Shown here piece after piece: positions 9,692 to 18,421 of a stretch of 64,000 nt of DNA. Under the pieces are notes generated by a model. It searched no databases and was not told where the DNA came from. It worked only from the letters and a program-made list of their open reading frames with translations. Source of the DNA: Microbulbifer litoralis (lineage in GTDB: Bacteria > Pseudomonadota > Gammaproteobacteria > Pseudomonadales > Cellvibrionaceae); NCBI RefSeq assembly GCF_023634065.1, contig NZ_JALKCV010000005.1:124001-188000 (forward strand), written 5' to 3'. Numbering within the stretch: the first letter of the stretch is position 1; every line of letters begins with the position of its first letter. Both the position numbers and the translations under genes were made by a program.

Positions 9692-9959
9692 CGCCAGACA
9701 GTTTCCCGCTTGTTGTCTGTTCTGTATCTGGCCGTATCTTGACCCAGGCTCAGGAATGACAATAGGTCCAGATTGGCAGTGGCCATGAGTCCACCGGACC
9801 CGCAGCGCCCGATTAGTTTGTTTCTCTGGCTCCAGGCTCGAAGCCCATCTGGTCCTATTTTCTGGTCCGCAATCCGTTAGCGTTGTGCCAGCTTCAGGAA
9901 TTAAACTGAACTCACCGACGCTGGACAATAAAAACGGGCAGTGCCCGAGCGGAGTAACC
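9692..9959. promoter_or_regulatory. Divergent intergenic region, amidase / MFS transporter
   Basis: 268 bases between divergent starts must contain the promoters of both genes. A GCGGAG ribosome site precedes the MFS start. I could not identify a convincing operator or a consensus -35/-10 pair by eye. Confidence 0.5.
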
Positions 9960-11183
9960 ATGAGCGACACGGCACAAAGCGCGACCGGCCCGGCCGATGG
10001 CACCGGGAGAAAAATTTTCTCCTTGATTCCCCGGGCAAGCAGCCAGGGCTGGGCCGCCAGTATCCTGCTGGCATTTTTATCCTCCGCAGGACTCTATTAC
10101 GTCAATATTTTCCCGGTGATCGTTGACTCCCTGATGGCCGGTGCCGGGCTGTCCGCGGCACAGGCCGGGGAGATCACGTTCGCCAATACCATGGGCGCAG
10201 TGATCGGCGCCTTTGCCGTATCGCTGCTGGTCAGGAAAATACCCCGGTGGAAGCCCGCCGCCGCGGGACTGCTGGCCTGCTCCATCGCCATGGATCTGCT
10301 GACCATCTCCCTGGCCAACCTGGACCTGTTGATACCACTGCGCCTGGTGCACGGTATGCTGGGCGGCGCGCTGGTGGGGCTGGGGTTTGCGGTGATTGCG
10401 CGCAGCGGCATCGCCGGGCGCGCCTACAGCATGGTGCTGCTGGTGCAGTACACCGGCGGAGCTCTGGGGCTGGGCTTCCTGCCGGAGTTGATCGCAAAAT
10501 TCGGCACTTATGTGCCTTTCTATGCATTGATCGCCTTCAGCTCGTTGACACTGCTGATGCTGCCGTTCCTCTCCGGTTACCCACTGCCAACAAAACAACA
10601 GGAACACCAACGCCCGACCAATATCAGGGTAGCCATGGCACCAATGCTGATCACACTGGTCTCCCTGTTCTGCTTCCAGTTCGCCAATATGGCGCTGTTC
10701 GCATTTATCTTCGACCTGGGAAAATCTTTTGCATTGCCGCTGCCGTTTATCAGCCAGACGCTGTTCTGGGCCAACCTGGTGGCCATCGGCGGCGCGGCAC
10801 TGGCGGCCTATACCGGCCAGCGCCTGCCGCTCGCACTACCGCTGGCAATCGCACTGCTGGTGACACTGGTTGGGTTGGTGATGTTTATGTTCAGCGACCT
10901 GAAACCGGTATTTATTATCGCCAATGCCATAACCGGCATGACCTGGGCTTTCTGCGTCCCCTACCTGCTGACCATGGCGTCGCGGTTTGATACGGCGGGA
11001 CAAATGGGCGCCTTTGGCGGCTTCGCCTCAAAGATGGGCCTGGCTTGCGGACCACTGGTGGCGGGATACTTTATTTCCGGCGGGGGCAGTTATACGCAGT
11101 TGATTGTCATTGCCTGCGGCATGCTGGCGGTGTGCCTGGCGGCGCTGCCGGCAGCGGCGCGACTGGACCGCGCCGGGGCCTGA
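9960..11183 (+). CDS. MFS transporter, inner-membrane
   Basis: A 407-residue major facilitator with about 12 hydrophobic segments and no large periplasmic domain. The N-terminal ~30 residues are polar, followed by the first helix from about residue 35. A charged RKIPRW motif between helices 2 and 3 and a Pro/Gly-rich central loop (about residues 215-230) fit the two six-helix halves. The ATG at 9960 follows a GGAG site; an upstream in-frame ATG at 9885 would add an unstructured 25 residues and was not used. It diverges from the nitrilase-family amidase, so co-regulation with amide/nitrile metabolism is an inference. Substrate unknown. Confidence 0.88.
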   Translation: MSDTAQSATGPADGTGRKIFSLIPRASSQGWAASILLAFLSSAGLYYVNIFPVIVDSLMAGAGLSAAQAGEITFANTMGAVIGAFAVSLLVRKIPRWKPAAAGLLACSIAMDLLTISLANLDLLIPLRLVHGMLGGALVGLGFAVIARSGIAGRAYSMVLLVQYTGGALGLGFLPELIAKFGTYVPFYALIAFSSLTLLMLPFLSGYPLPTKQQEHQRPTNIRVAMAPMLITLVSLFCFQFANMALFAFIFDLGKSFALPLPFISQTLFWANLVAIGGAALAAYTGQRLPLALPLAIALLVTLVGLVMFMFSDLKPVFIIANAITGMTWAFCVPYLLTMASRFDTAGQMGAFGGFASKMGLACGPLVAGYFISGGGSYTQLIVIACGMLAVCLAALPAAARLDRAGA

Positions 11184-11224
11184 TCGGCATTCAACGCGCA
11201 GGCTTCACTCTCGCAGGAAAGGGT

Positions 11225-13024
11225 TTACTCCCTGGCGATGATTGCGCTGTCGATCAGCTTGCCGGTTTCGTTAAACCATTTTATCCGGTGTCCGTCCGCA
11301 ACGACGTAAAAACTCGCTTTGCGGCCGTAGGACCAGTGGCGCCACTGGCGAACCCATCTATCGCCCTGCAACCACCAGCGACCGGTATCCGTCTCGTCCA
11401 CATCCACATCGTTGCGGGAATAGCCGAGCATGGTGCCGTCGACCGTCAGCTGGATGCGATAGGACTCCCCCAGCGTGTTGGTGCCGAGCAGTACCGCGCC
11501 GGGGAACTCCTGTTCCAGCTCGGCGGCACCGAGACGGCGGCCGCTGGTTGTCTGCAGGGTTTCCTCGGTATCCGAAACCTCGCCGTTAATCAACTGTGCC
11601 AGCACCCTCACACCGGCCTCGATCTTGTCCGCCTCAATGGCGGCGAAGCCGATGCGCAGGGCGTTGGATTCCCGCACCGACTCCACCAGCAGCCCCTGCT
11701 GTTCGGTGCGCTTCTGCAGCTGTTCTGCATCGATCCCCTGTGGCAGCTCCAGCCAGCAGGCGGTACCGCAGCTGGCGCGGCGCACGTGTAATTTGGGCAG
11801 GTGGAACATCAGCGCCTCGCCCAGCGCCGTCCAGCGTTCACGCAGTTGTCGGGTAATGCGGAAGCTCGCTGCATCCAGATGGCCGGAGGCAATGAATTTG
11901 GCCAGCAGGCGCTGGTTGATGGCCGGCACCCGTTCGCGCAGTGTGTAGCGCAGTGCGCGCAGGCGCTGGATGACCGGCTTGGGTGCCACCACAAAGGCGA
12001 GCTGCATTCCCGGATCGATCACTTTGGGAAACTGGTAGAGGTAAATGACCGATTCGCCACCGGACATGCTTTTCAGCGGTGGCAGCGGACTGCCGTGGTA
12101 GCAGAACTCGTGATCGCAGTCGTTTTCGATAATGACCGCACCCCGCTCGCCGGCGCTCTGCAACAGCTGCCGGCGCCGCTCCAGGCTGGTCGTGGTGGCA
12201 GTGGGATTGTGCGCATTGGGCTGCAGGAACCAGCAGTCGCTGTTCCGCAACACATCGCAGATCCGGGGACCATCGCCATCCTGGTCCAGCGCGTTCAACT
12301 GCGCTCCAGTGCGCTGGAAAATCTCGCGGGTCTCCCCACCTGCCGGCAACACCATCGCCAGGGCGCGATGGCGGGCCAACAGCAACTCTCCCAGCAGGTA
12401 ACAGGCCTGTTCCAGGCCGCTGGTCAGCAGTATCTGCCCGGGCTCCACATAGATGCCGCGGCGCGGCAGCCACCGGGTGCAGATCTGCTCCACCAGTTGC
12501 CGGTCGTCTTCATTGGCACCCTGGGTCGCCCACTGCGCCACTTCCCGACCGGTGTAGATATCCCTGGTGCACTCGCGCCATTCCGCCCCCGGGTACAGGC
12601 GCGGGTCATATTCGTTGCTGACAAATGGAAAGGGGTACTGCAGCCAGTTGGCGGGCCGCGCCTGCAGGGCGCGGCGGCTGACGGATACCGGGTTGCAGTG
12701 GCTGCGCCAGAAGGCGCGATCCGGTTCGGCGCCAGTGGCAACGGCGGCGGTATGGCTGATCACGCCCTGCTGCTGTATCGCCTCGCTGACGTAGAAGCCG
12801 CTGCGCTCACGGGTGATCAGGAAGCTGTCGTCCACCAGCTGCTGGTAGGCCAGCACCACCGTATTGCGCGCGACACCGAGCTGCTCTGCCATGCGCCGCG
12901 AGGAGGGCATCTTGTGGCCGGCGGGAATACTGCCGGACAGTATGCCCTGGATGATTTTTTCGCGTATCTGGGCTTGCAGGCTTTTTTCTGCATCCGCGTC
13001 CAGTACGATCAGAGAGTTCGTCAT
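11225..13024 (-). CDS. MocR-type PLP/GntR transcription factor with extra C-terminal domain
   Basis: A 599-residue regulator. Residues ~15-85 are a GntR winged helix (QIREKIIQGILSG, ARNTVVLAYQQL). Residues ~125-480 are a fold-type I aminotransferase-like domain with a cofactor-site Lys in FPKVIDPGMQLAF and the PNAHNPTATT motif, the MocR architecture. MocR proteins normally end at 450-500 residues; here ~100 more follow, with a Gly/Trp-rich beta pattern (DTGRWWLQGDRW, GHRIKWFNETGKL) reminiscent of small DUF995-like domains. The start ATG at 13024 is the first that precedes the winged helix closely. A TATAAT box and a palindrome lie right upstream. MocR factors usually act on neighbouring PLP or transport genes; the transaminase two genes away is a possible target. 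Confidence 0.9.
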   Translation of the reverse strand: MTNSLIVLDADAEKSLQAQIREKIIQGILSGSIPAGHKMPSSRRMAEQLGVARNTVVLAYQQLVDDSFLITRERSGFYVSEAIQQQGVISHTAAVATGAEPDRAFWRSHCNPVSVSRRALQARPANWLQYPFPFVSNEYDPRLYPGAEWRECTRDIYTGREVAQWATQGANEDDRQLVEQICTRWLPRRGIYVEPGQILLTSGLEQACYLLGELLLARHRALAMVLPAGGETREIFQRTGAQLNALDQDGDGPRICDVLRNSDCWFLQPNAHNPTATTTSLERRRQLLQSAGERGAVIIENDCDHEFCYHGSPLPPLKSMSGGESVIYLYQFPKVIDPGMQLAFVVAPKPVIQRLRALRYTLRERVPAINQRLLAKFIASGHLDAASFRITRQLRERWTALGEALMFHLPKLHVRRASCGTACWLELPQGIDAEQLQKRTEQQGLLVESVRESNALRIGFAAIEADKIEAGVRVLAQLINGEVSDTEETLQTTSGRRLGAAELEQEFPGAVLLGTNTLGESYRIQLTVDGTMLGYSRNDVDVDETDTGRWWLQGDRWVRQWRHWSYGRKASFYVVADGHRIKWFNETGKLIDSAIIARE

Positions 13025-13036
13025 GGTGGGACCGTT

Positions 13037-13064
13037 ATTATAGGGCTGCCACCGACAGTGGCAG
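13037..13064 (-). promoter_or_regulatory. TATAAT box and palindrome upstream of MocR gene
   Basis: On the minus strand TATAAT (13042-13037) sits 12 bases before the ATG, and immediately upstream is the inverted repeat CTGCCAC-N5-GTGGCAG (13064-13046). The arrangement suits a promoter with an overlapping operator and a very short leader. The palindrome is also followed by five T on the plus strand, so a terminator reading for plus-strand transcripts is possible. Confidence 0.4.
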
Positions 13065-13240
13065 TTTTTCTTTTTATGGTCGATGTGGGAATGATGCCCC
13101 CGGGGCTGCGGGTAATCAAGCGGTGGGATAATTGGGGATCGGGTAAACACGGGGGGTCGCCCCCAGTCTGGCAGCGACAACCCATTTGCAGGCAAATCCT
13201 TGCCTTTTTCGCCCGCAGGCAGGCTCCTGATATGACCGGA

Positions 13241-13840
13241 CTACGCCGAGGCTTTGCTCTGCTTGCGCACGCGGAAGGCCAGCCAGATCATCGGCAGGCC
13301 GAACAGAATGGCGTAGATGCCGATCAGCCACACCAGCGCCAGCGCACCGGCACCCGGGTTGGCCAGGATGGCGATACCGAAGATCACCGACAGCAATCCG
13401 ACCGCGATCAACAGCCATTCGTTGTCGATTTCCCTGCGCAGGCGTATCGCGCCGATAATCTCGAAAATCCCCCGCACCAGGGCCCAGGCGCCGATAAAGA
13501 TGACCAGCACCAGTGCCGTGACCTGCGGATAGGCGAAAGTGATGATACCGGCGGCCACGCTGATCAGGCCCGCCACGATCAGCCACCACAGCGGCGTGGA
13601 CTTGTGGCGGCCGAGCACTGCGGCAACCAGGGCAAAGAAACCGTCCAGCAGTACATAGACGCCGAACAGTATCACCAGTGTGAGCAGGGAAAGCCCCGGC
13701 CAGGCGAAGGCCAGTATGCCAAATAGGACCGCGCAGACACCGCGCAACAGCAGCAGCCACCAGTTATCCGACAATACCTGCAAGATCGGCCGGGTACTGA
13801 GCGTGGGTTCGATGTTTGGATCTGTGGGATTGCTTGCCAT
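13241..13840 (-). CDS. HdeD family (DUF308) membrane protein
   Basis: A 199-residue integral membrane protein with six hydrophobic helices arranged as three similar hairpins, as in HdeD/DUF308 proteins linked to acid resistance in enterics. The N-terminal ~30 residues are polar and Pro/Thr-rich. Motifs such as GVYVLLDGFFALVAAV and GIYAILFGLPMIWLAFRVR match the family pattern of Gly-rich helix starts. The start ATG at 13840 was selected because the frame upstream encodes no helix and overlaps a hairpin region. Neighbours do not form an evident operon. Function in this organism is not known. Confidence 0.85.
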   Translation of the reverse strand: MASNPTDPNIEPTLSTRPILQVLSDNWWLLLLRGVCAVLFGILAFAWPGLSLLTLVILFGVYVLLDGFFALVAAVLGRHKSTPLWWLIVAGLISVAAGIITFAYPQVTALVLVIFIGAWALVRGIFEIIGAIRLRREIDNEWLLIAVGLLSVIFGIAILANPGAGALALVWLIGIYAILFGLPMIWLAFRVRKQSKASA

Positions 13841-13964
13841 GGTTTTGCCCCTGTCTGAGCCAACAAGGCACCATTGAAGTGTCGCGATCCACGAATTCCA
13901 AATTTTCTGGAAAATAATTCCCCGGGGGAGAACCCCGGGCAGCCCCGGGCAAAAGAGAAGCGAC

Positions 13965-14024
13965 CCGTGGACGCGACCGAGCAGCCGACTCTGCAGAGAC
14001 TGCGGTCGCGACCACGGGCCGCCT
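13965..14024. terminator. Long stem-loop between transaminase and hdeD-like gene
   Basis: Two paired blocks, CCCGTGG with CCACGGG and CGCGACCG with CGGTCGCG, form a near-continuous long stem around a ~15-base loop. On the plus strand it is followed by CCTTTTTC, on the minus strand by a CTCTTTT run. It lies 58-117 bases downstream of the transaminase stop and likely ends that transcript. Confidence 0.65.
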
Positions 14025-14081
14025 TTTTCATTGTAGTCGCCGCCCCGCGGCGGCAACGCTTTATTTTACCGCTACCGGCGG

Positions 14082-15395
14082 TCAGAGATCCTTGATCACA
14101 CCGCGCAGCTTTTGCACCACCTCGTCGATCTGGTGTTCTTCGATGATCAGCGGTGGGGACATGCACAGTGCGTCGCCAATACCGCGCGCCATCACACCGG
14201 CCTCCCAGGCCATCGCGGATACCTTGCCGCCGAAGCGACCCTTGAGGTTTTCCGGCGCGCGCAGTTCGATGGCACCGACCAGGCCGTAGTTGCGCACATC
14301 GATCACCTGGTCCAGATCGGCGAGGCTGTGCAGCGCCTGCTCCCAGTGCCGGCCGATATCACCGCCGGCGCGGGTCAGCAGGCCCTCGCGCTCGTAGATA
14401 TCCAGCGTCGCCATACCCGCGGCACAGGCCACCGGGTGCGCGGAATAGGTGTAGCCGTGGTAGAACTCCACCCCGCCCTCCGGGGCCGCGTCCATCACCG
14501 TTTTGTAGATTTCGTCTTGGACGAACACCGCCCCCAGCGGCACGGTCGCGTTGGTGATGCCCTTGGCCGATGTCATCATATCCGGGGTCACGTCCCACTC
14601 GACGGAGGCGAACGCGGAGCCGGTGCGGCCCCAGCCGGTGATGACCTCGTCCAGGATCAGCAGCAGGTCGTGCTTGTCGCAGATTTCGCGGATGCGTTTC
14701 AGGTAGCCTTTCGGCGGCAGGATCACACCGCCGGCGCCGGCGAACGGCTCGATGATCACCGCGGCGATCTGGTCCGCACCGTGAAAGGCCACCAGCCGCT
14801 CCAGGTCTTCCGCCAGTTCCACACCGTGTTCCGGCAGGCCCTTGCTGAAGGCGTTGCGCTCGATATCCAGTGTGTGACGCAGGTGGTTGGATTTCAGCGG
14901 CTGGCCGAAGCTTTGGTAGTTGGGTGCGATACCGCCGACGGAAATACCACCGAAGTTCACACCGTGGTAGCCCTTCTCGCGGCCGATAAACATCGTCTTG
15001 GTGCCCTTGCCGCGCGCGCGCTGGTATTGCAGCGCAACCTTCAGGGCACTCTCCACGGCCTCGGAACCGGAGTTGCCGAAGAACACGTGGTTGAGCCCGT
15101 CCGGGGTGTGCTTCACCAGGCGCTCGGCATATTCGAAGCCCAGTTCGTGGCCGAAGTTGAAGATGGAGCTGTAATCCAGCTTTTTCGCCTGCTGGTGAAT
15201 CGCATCGGCAATTTCCGTGCGGCAGTGGCCGGCGTTGGAGCACCAGAGGCCGGCGGTGGCATCGATGATCTGGCGGCCGGAGCCCTTTTCCGTCAGGTAG
15301 ATTCCCTCGGCACTCTCCACCAGCCGCGGCGCAGACTTGAAGCTGCGGTTGGGGGTAAAGGGCATCCAGAAGGCGTCGGTTTTCAGTTCGGACAT
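14082..15395 (-). CDS. Omega-amino acid (beta-alanine) : pyruvate aminotransferase
   Basis: A 437-residue class III aminotransferase. It shows the substrate-side start DAFWMPFTPNRSFKSAPR typical of beta-alanine/omega-amino acid:pyruvate transaminases, GNSGSEAVESALK for phosphate binding, LILDEVITGWGRTG with the cofactor Asp, and the Schiff-base Lys in TSAKGITNATVPLG. Length and motif order match that family closely. It would move the amino group of beta-alanine or a similar omega-amino acid to pyruvate, giving a semialdehyde. The semialdehyde dehydrogenase gene lies directly upstream on the same strand, and a LysR regulator diverges from that gene, so the three probably form a catabolic module. 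Hairpin repeats occupy the 222-bp gap between the two enzymes, which may reduce read-through. Confidence 0.92.
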   Translation of the reverse strand: MSELKTDAFWMPFTPNRSFKSAPRLVESAEGIYLTEKGSGRQIIDATAGLWCSNAGHCRTEIADAIHQQAKKLDYSSIFNFGHELGFEYAERLVKHTPDGLNHVFFGNSGSEAVESALKVALQYQRARGKGTKTMFIGREKGYHGVNFGGISVGGIAPNYQSFGQPLKSNHLRHTLDIERNAFSKGLPEHGVELAEDLERLVAFHGADQIAAVIIEPFAGAGGVILPPKGYLKRIREICDKHDLLLILDEVITGWGRTGSAFASVEWDVTPDMMTSAKGITNATVPLGAVFVQDEIYKTVMDAAPEGGVEFYHGYTYSAHPVACAAGMATLDIYEREGLLTRAGGDIGRHWEQALHSLADLDQVIDVRNYGLVGAIELRAPENLKGRFGGKVSAMAWEAGVMARGIGDALCMSPPLIIEEHQIDEVVQKLRGVIKDL

Positions 15396-15447
15396 TTTCT
15401 TGCTCCGCGGTTTCCCTGTTAACTCGGTTGCGTTTTCCAACTCGGTT

Positions 15448-15468
15448 GGGCGAACACAAGGTTCGCCC
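15448..15468. repeat. GGGCGAAC / GTTCGCCC hairpin
   Basis: An 8-bp perfect stem (GGGCGAAC with GTTCGCCC) around five bases, upstream of the transaminase start. Same arms as the hairpins at 15589 and 32623. Confidence 0.7.
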
Positions 15469-15490
15469 CTACACACTCGTTCGTTGCTCC

Positions 15491-15577
15491 GTCATCCCGG
15501 ACTTGATCCGGGATCCAGTGCCTCAGCCAGATCGGGGCCTCGCTCTCTGGATACCGGATCAAGTCCGGCATGACGAC
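15491..15577. repeat. Inverted repeat, GTCATCCCGGACTTGATCC family (copy 1)
   Basis: Imperfect inverted repeat whose left arm starts GTCATCCCGGACTTGATCC and right arm ends GTCCGGCATGAC, enclosing a CTCGCTCTCTGG-type centre. Further copies lie at 37596, 37706, 54072 and 61003. This type of dispersed palindrome is widespread in proteobacterial intergenic DNA. Confidence 0.8.
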
Positions 15578-15588
15578 AACATCCGTCG

Positions 15589-15609
15589 GGGCGAACCCTG
15601 TGTTCGCCC
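15589..15609. terminator. GGGCGAAC hairpin after semialdehyde dehydrogenase
   Basis: GGGCGAAC and GTTCGCCC pair around a five-base loop nine bases past the dehydrogenase stop. On the plus strand four T follow. Placement suits a terminator. Confidence 0.55.
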
Positions 15610-15617
15610 TTTTCGGA

Positions 15618-17063
15618 TCAGGCGCCAAAACAGCAGTATTTGGTTTCGTAGAATTCCGCCATTCCCTCGACGCCGCCCTCGCGGCCGATGCCGGATTCCT
15701 TGCAGCCGCCGAACGGCGCCACCGTCGTGGAGAAGACGCCGGCGTTGCAGGCCACCATACCGTAGTCCAGTGCCTCCACAACGCGGTTGGCGCGACGGAT
15801 GTTTTCACTCATCACATAGGCCGCCAGGCCGTAGGGCGTGGCATTGGCGCGGCGGATGACGTCCTCTTCATCGGTGAACGTCTGCACCGGCGCCAGCGGC
15901 CCGAAAATCTCTTCCTGTGCGATGCGCATGTCATCCTTCACACCGGTAATCAGTGTAGGCGCAAAGTAGTTCTCGCCTTCCGCCAGGTAGTCGCCGCCCA
16001 ACACTACCTGCGCACCGGCGGCCACCGCGTCCTGCACCAGGCCGTTGACGCGCTCGGCGGCGCGGCGGTGGATCAGCGGGCCGACGGCAACGCCCTGGTC
16101 GCAGCCGTGGCCGATGTTCAGTTCGGTCACGGCCGCGCGCAGCTTGTCGACAAACGCATCGTGCACCGATTCGTGTACATAGATGCGGTTGGTGGAGACG
16201 CAGGTCTGGCCCGCGTTGCGGAACTTGGTGTTCACGCAGGAAGCCACCGCGGTATCCAGGTCGGCGTCGTCGAACACGATAAAGGGCGCATTGCCGCCCA
16301 GCTCCATGGACATTTTCTTGACGCCGCTGGCGCACTGGGCCATCAGCAGCTTGCCCACGGCGGTGGAGCCGGTAAACGTGAACTTGGCGACCCGCTCATC
16401 CTCGGTCAACACCCTGCCGATGGCCGGGGCGTCCGAGCCTACCACCATATTCAGGGTGCCCGCCGGCAGGCCCGCTTCCTCAGCCAGCTGGCACAGCGCC
16501 AGTGCCGACAGCGGCGTCTCCATCGCCGGCTTGATCACCACGGTGCAGCCGGCCGCCAGCGCCGGCGCCGCCTTGCGGGTAATCATCGCGTTGGGAAAAT
16601 TCCACGGCGTGATACAGGTGACCACGCCCACCGGCTGGCGGATGGTGGACAGGCGCATGGCCGGGTTGTGGGTCGGAATCGTCTGGCCGTAGGCGCGGCG
16701 GCACTCCTCGGCGTACCATTCGATATAGGAGGCGCCGTAGGCGATCTCGCCCTTCGCTTCCGCCAGCGGCTTGCCCTGCTCCAGGGTCAGGATGCGCGCC
16801 AGGTCGTCCACATTCTCCATAATCAGCTGGTACCAGCGCTTCAGCACCGCGGCGCGCTCGGCGGCGGTCTTCTGTTTCCAGGCCGGGAAGGCGGCGCTGG
16901 CCGCGGCCACCGCCGCCTCGGTATCCGCCGCGGAGCCGTCTGCCACCTGCGCCAGCAGCTCGCCGTTGGCCGGGTCGTGCACGGCGATCGTGGATGCGCC
17001 GTCGCGCCATCCGCCATCGATATAATTCTGGAGCTTCAACAAATTCGGGTTTGCCAGTTGCAC
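15618..17063 (-). CDS. gabD: NAD(P)-dependent succinate-semialdehyde dehydrogenase family
   Basis: A 481-residue aldehyde dehydrogenase of the GabD group. Visible are PWNFPNAMITRK, the nucleotide loop FTGSTAVGK, the general-base Glu in MELGGNAPFIVF, and the catalytic Cys in NAGQTCVSTNR; the GabD-typical WYAEECRRAYGQ segment is present. Start choice: the open frame begins at a TTG directly abutting the AGGAGG ribosome site, which leaves no spacing, whereas the GTG two codons later (17063) has a six-base gap, so GTG was taken. It oxidises succinate semialdehyde or the malonate semialdehyde made by the downstream transaminase. The divergent LysR gene is the likely regulator. Confidence 0.9.
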   Translation of the reverse strand: MQLANPNLLKLQNYIDGGWRDGASTIAVHDPANGELLAQVADGSAADTEAAVAAASAAFPAWKQKTAAERAAVLKRWYQLIMENVDDLARILTLEQGKPLAEAKGEIAYGASYIEWYAEECRRAYGQTIPTHNPAMRLSTIRQPVGVVTCITPWNFPNAMITRKAAPALAAGCTVVIKPAMETPLSALALCQLAEEAGLPAGTLNMVVGSDAPAIGRVLTEDERVAKFTFTGSTAVGKLLMAQCASGVKKMSMELGGNAPFIVFDDADLDTAVASCVNTKFRNAGQTCVSTNRIYVHESVHDAFVDKLRAAVTELNIGHGCDQGVAVGPLIHRRAAERVNGLVQDAVAAGAQVVLGGDYLAEGENYFAPTLITGVKDDMRIAQEEIFGPLAPVQTFTDEEDVIRRANATPYGLAAYVMSENIRRANRVVEALDYGMVACNAGVFSTTVAPFGGCKESGIGREGGVEGMAEFYETKYCCFGA

Positions 17064-17198
17064 CGCCAACCTCCTCGCAATTATTGGATTTAACAGCTGT
17101 TACGCCGATTCTGGCCCTGTCTGGCAGCTGCGTATAGTAGTATCTCTCGAACTAAAATTTACCTCTATCAAACTTTCCCTTAAGCTGCCCCAAACCCC

Positions 17199-17275
17199 GT
17201 AGGAGCGGCCGTTGGCCGCAATCCCCCGGGAACGCGGAGCTCCAGCTCCGCATCGCGGCCAACGGCCGCTCCTAC
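17199..17275. repeat. REP-like cruciform element (GTAGGAGCGGCC family)
   Basis: A perfect 21-bp inverted repeat: GTAGGAGCGGCC... at 17199-17219 and its complement at 17255-17275, with an inner palindrome GCGGAGCT-CC-AGCTCCGC between the arms. Looks like two head-to-head REP units (a REPIN). It sits between the divergent dehydrogenase and LysR genes, 22 bases from the LysR start. Confidence 0.85.
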
Positions 17276-17297
17276 ACAAACATCGAGTCACCAAAAC

Positions 17298-18212
17298 ATG
17301 ACCAATCCCAAAACCGCCCTGAGCGGCCGCCTGACCGACATGGACCTGCGCCTGCTGCGCGTCTTCCGCGAGATAGTCCGCGCCGGCGGCCTGGCCCCGG
17401 CCGAGGTGGCGCTGAACATCAGCCGCTCCACCATCAGCACCCACCTCTCCGACCTGGAGGCGCGCCTGGGCATGCAGCTCTGCCTCAGGTCCCGCGGCCG
17501 CGCCGACTTCAAGCTCACCCCCGAGGGCGAGGCCCTGTTCGAAGCCATCAACGAACTGGACGGCCACCTGGAGGCCTTCAAGAGCCAGGTCAACGCCATC
17601 CAGTCGAGCCTCACCGGCCTGCTGCGCGTGGTGCTGCCGGACGACGTGCTGGAGATTCCGCAACTGGACCTGCCCGCCACCATCGCCCGCCTCAAGGCCA
17701 CTGCACCGCAACTGGAGCTGGACGTACAACTGGCCGCCCCGCAGGAGCTGGAACTGGAAATCCTCGCCGGCCGCGCCGACATCGGCATCAACCCCCTCCA
17801 CTCCCGCCGCCCGGGCCTCGACTACCGGCCGCTGTTCCAGCACCAGTCGCTGCTCTACCGCGGCCGCCATCACAGCCTGGCGGACACACCGGATGTCAGT
17901 GAGGAGTTACTGACCCAGCAGGAACTGGCCGCCCCCAGCCACGCCGTCTTCTCCGGCGCGGCACACCTGTACCGGCTGTTCCCGAAAAAGAGCACCGCCA
18001 ACCATATGGCCGCCCGGCTGGCGATGATATTGTCCGGGCAGTTTGTCGGCTTCCTGCCGGAGTATCTGGCGGGGCGATATGTGGACCGCGGGGAGCTGGT
18101 GGCGCTGTGTCCGGAGCGGTTCCGGTACCGGATCCAGAATGCGGCGACGTTCAAGCGGAGCGCGGGGGAGCATCCGGCGGTGCAGTTGTTTCTGGAGTCG
18201 CTGTTTGATTAA
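17298..18212 (+). CDS. LysR-family transcriptional regulator
   Basis: A 304-residue LysR regulator. Residues ~15-75 are the winged helix (LRVFREIVRAGGLAPAEVALNISRSTISTHLSDLEARLG), followed by a linker helix and a periplasmic-binding-protein-like effector domain (about 95-304) with DIGINPLHSRRPGLDY. It is transcribed divergently from gabD with 234 bases between starts, which is the common LysR layout, and may activate the gabD/transaminase genes when bound to an omega-amino acid or semialdehyde. The ATG at 17298 is 14 residues before the conserved DLRLLRVF helix; no strong ribosome site is visible because the REP element lies just upstream. Confidence 0.92.
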   Translation: MTNPKTALSGRLTDMDLRLLRVFREIVRAGGLAPAEVALNISRSTISTHLSDLEARLGMQLCLRSRGRADFKLTPEGEALFEAINELDGHLEAFKSQVNAIQSSLTGLLRVVLPDDVLEIPQLDLPATIARLKATAPQLELDVQLAAPQELELEILAGRADIGINPLHSRRPGLDYRPLFQHQSLLYRGRHHSLADTPDVSEELLTQQELAAPSHAVFSGAAHLYRLFPKKSTANHMAARLAMILSGQFVGFLPEYLAGRYVDRGELVALCPERFRYRIQNAATFKRSAGEHPAVQLFLESLFD

Positions 18213-18421
18213 CAGGCTGCTGAAACTATCTCACGCCATCATTGGCTTTGGCAGAATTTTCCGGGACGATAGAAATCAGGTCTTTCACCTAAACACATCG
18301 TACCAGCATCCTGGCTGGTTGATCTGCACCGCTGACTCTCTGGACCCGATTGACGGTATTGATAATGACTTCGGCGCGCCTTGCCCATTGAAATGATTTC
18401 GCTGTTTCCTGATGGCGAGCC
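18213..18421. other. Non-coding junction at edge of bufferin block
   Basis: 209 bases between the LysR stop and the bufC stop. It begins with AACAGGCTGCTGAAA, a string often seen at insertion-sequence ends, and has lower GC than its flanks. No intact frame was found. I read it as decayed mobile-element DNA; this is a guess from composition and the end motif. Confidence 0.35.

Noticed and set aside
14112..15422. 436-codon plus-strand frame opposite the transaminase
   Set aside because: Shadow frame of a well-supported minus-strand enzyme.
15570..17093. 507-codon plus-strand frame opposite gabD
   Set aside because: His/Arg-rich shadow; gabD has complete catalytic motifs.
17199..17275. Considered as a rho-independent terminator for gabD or LysR
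   Set aside because: It lies at the 5' ends of both genes and has no T-run; REP-like structure fits better.
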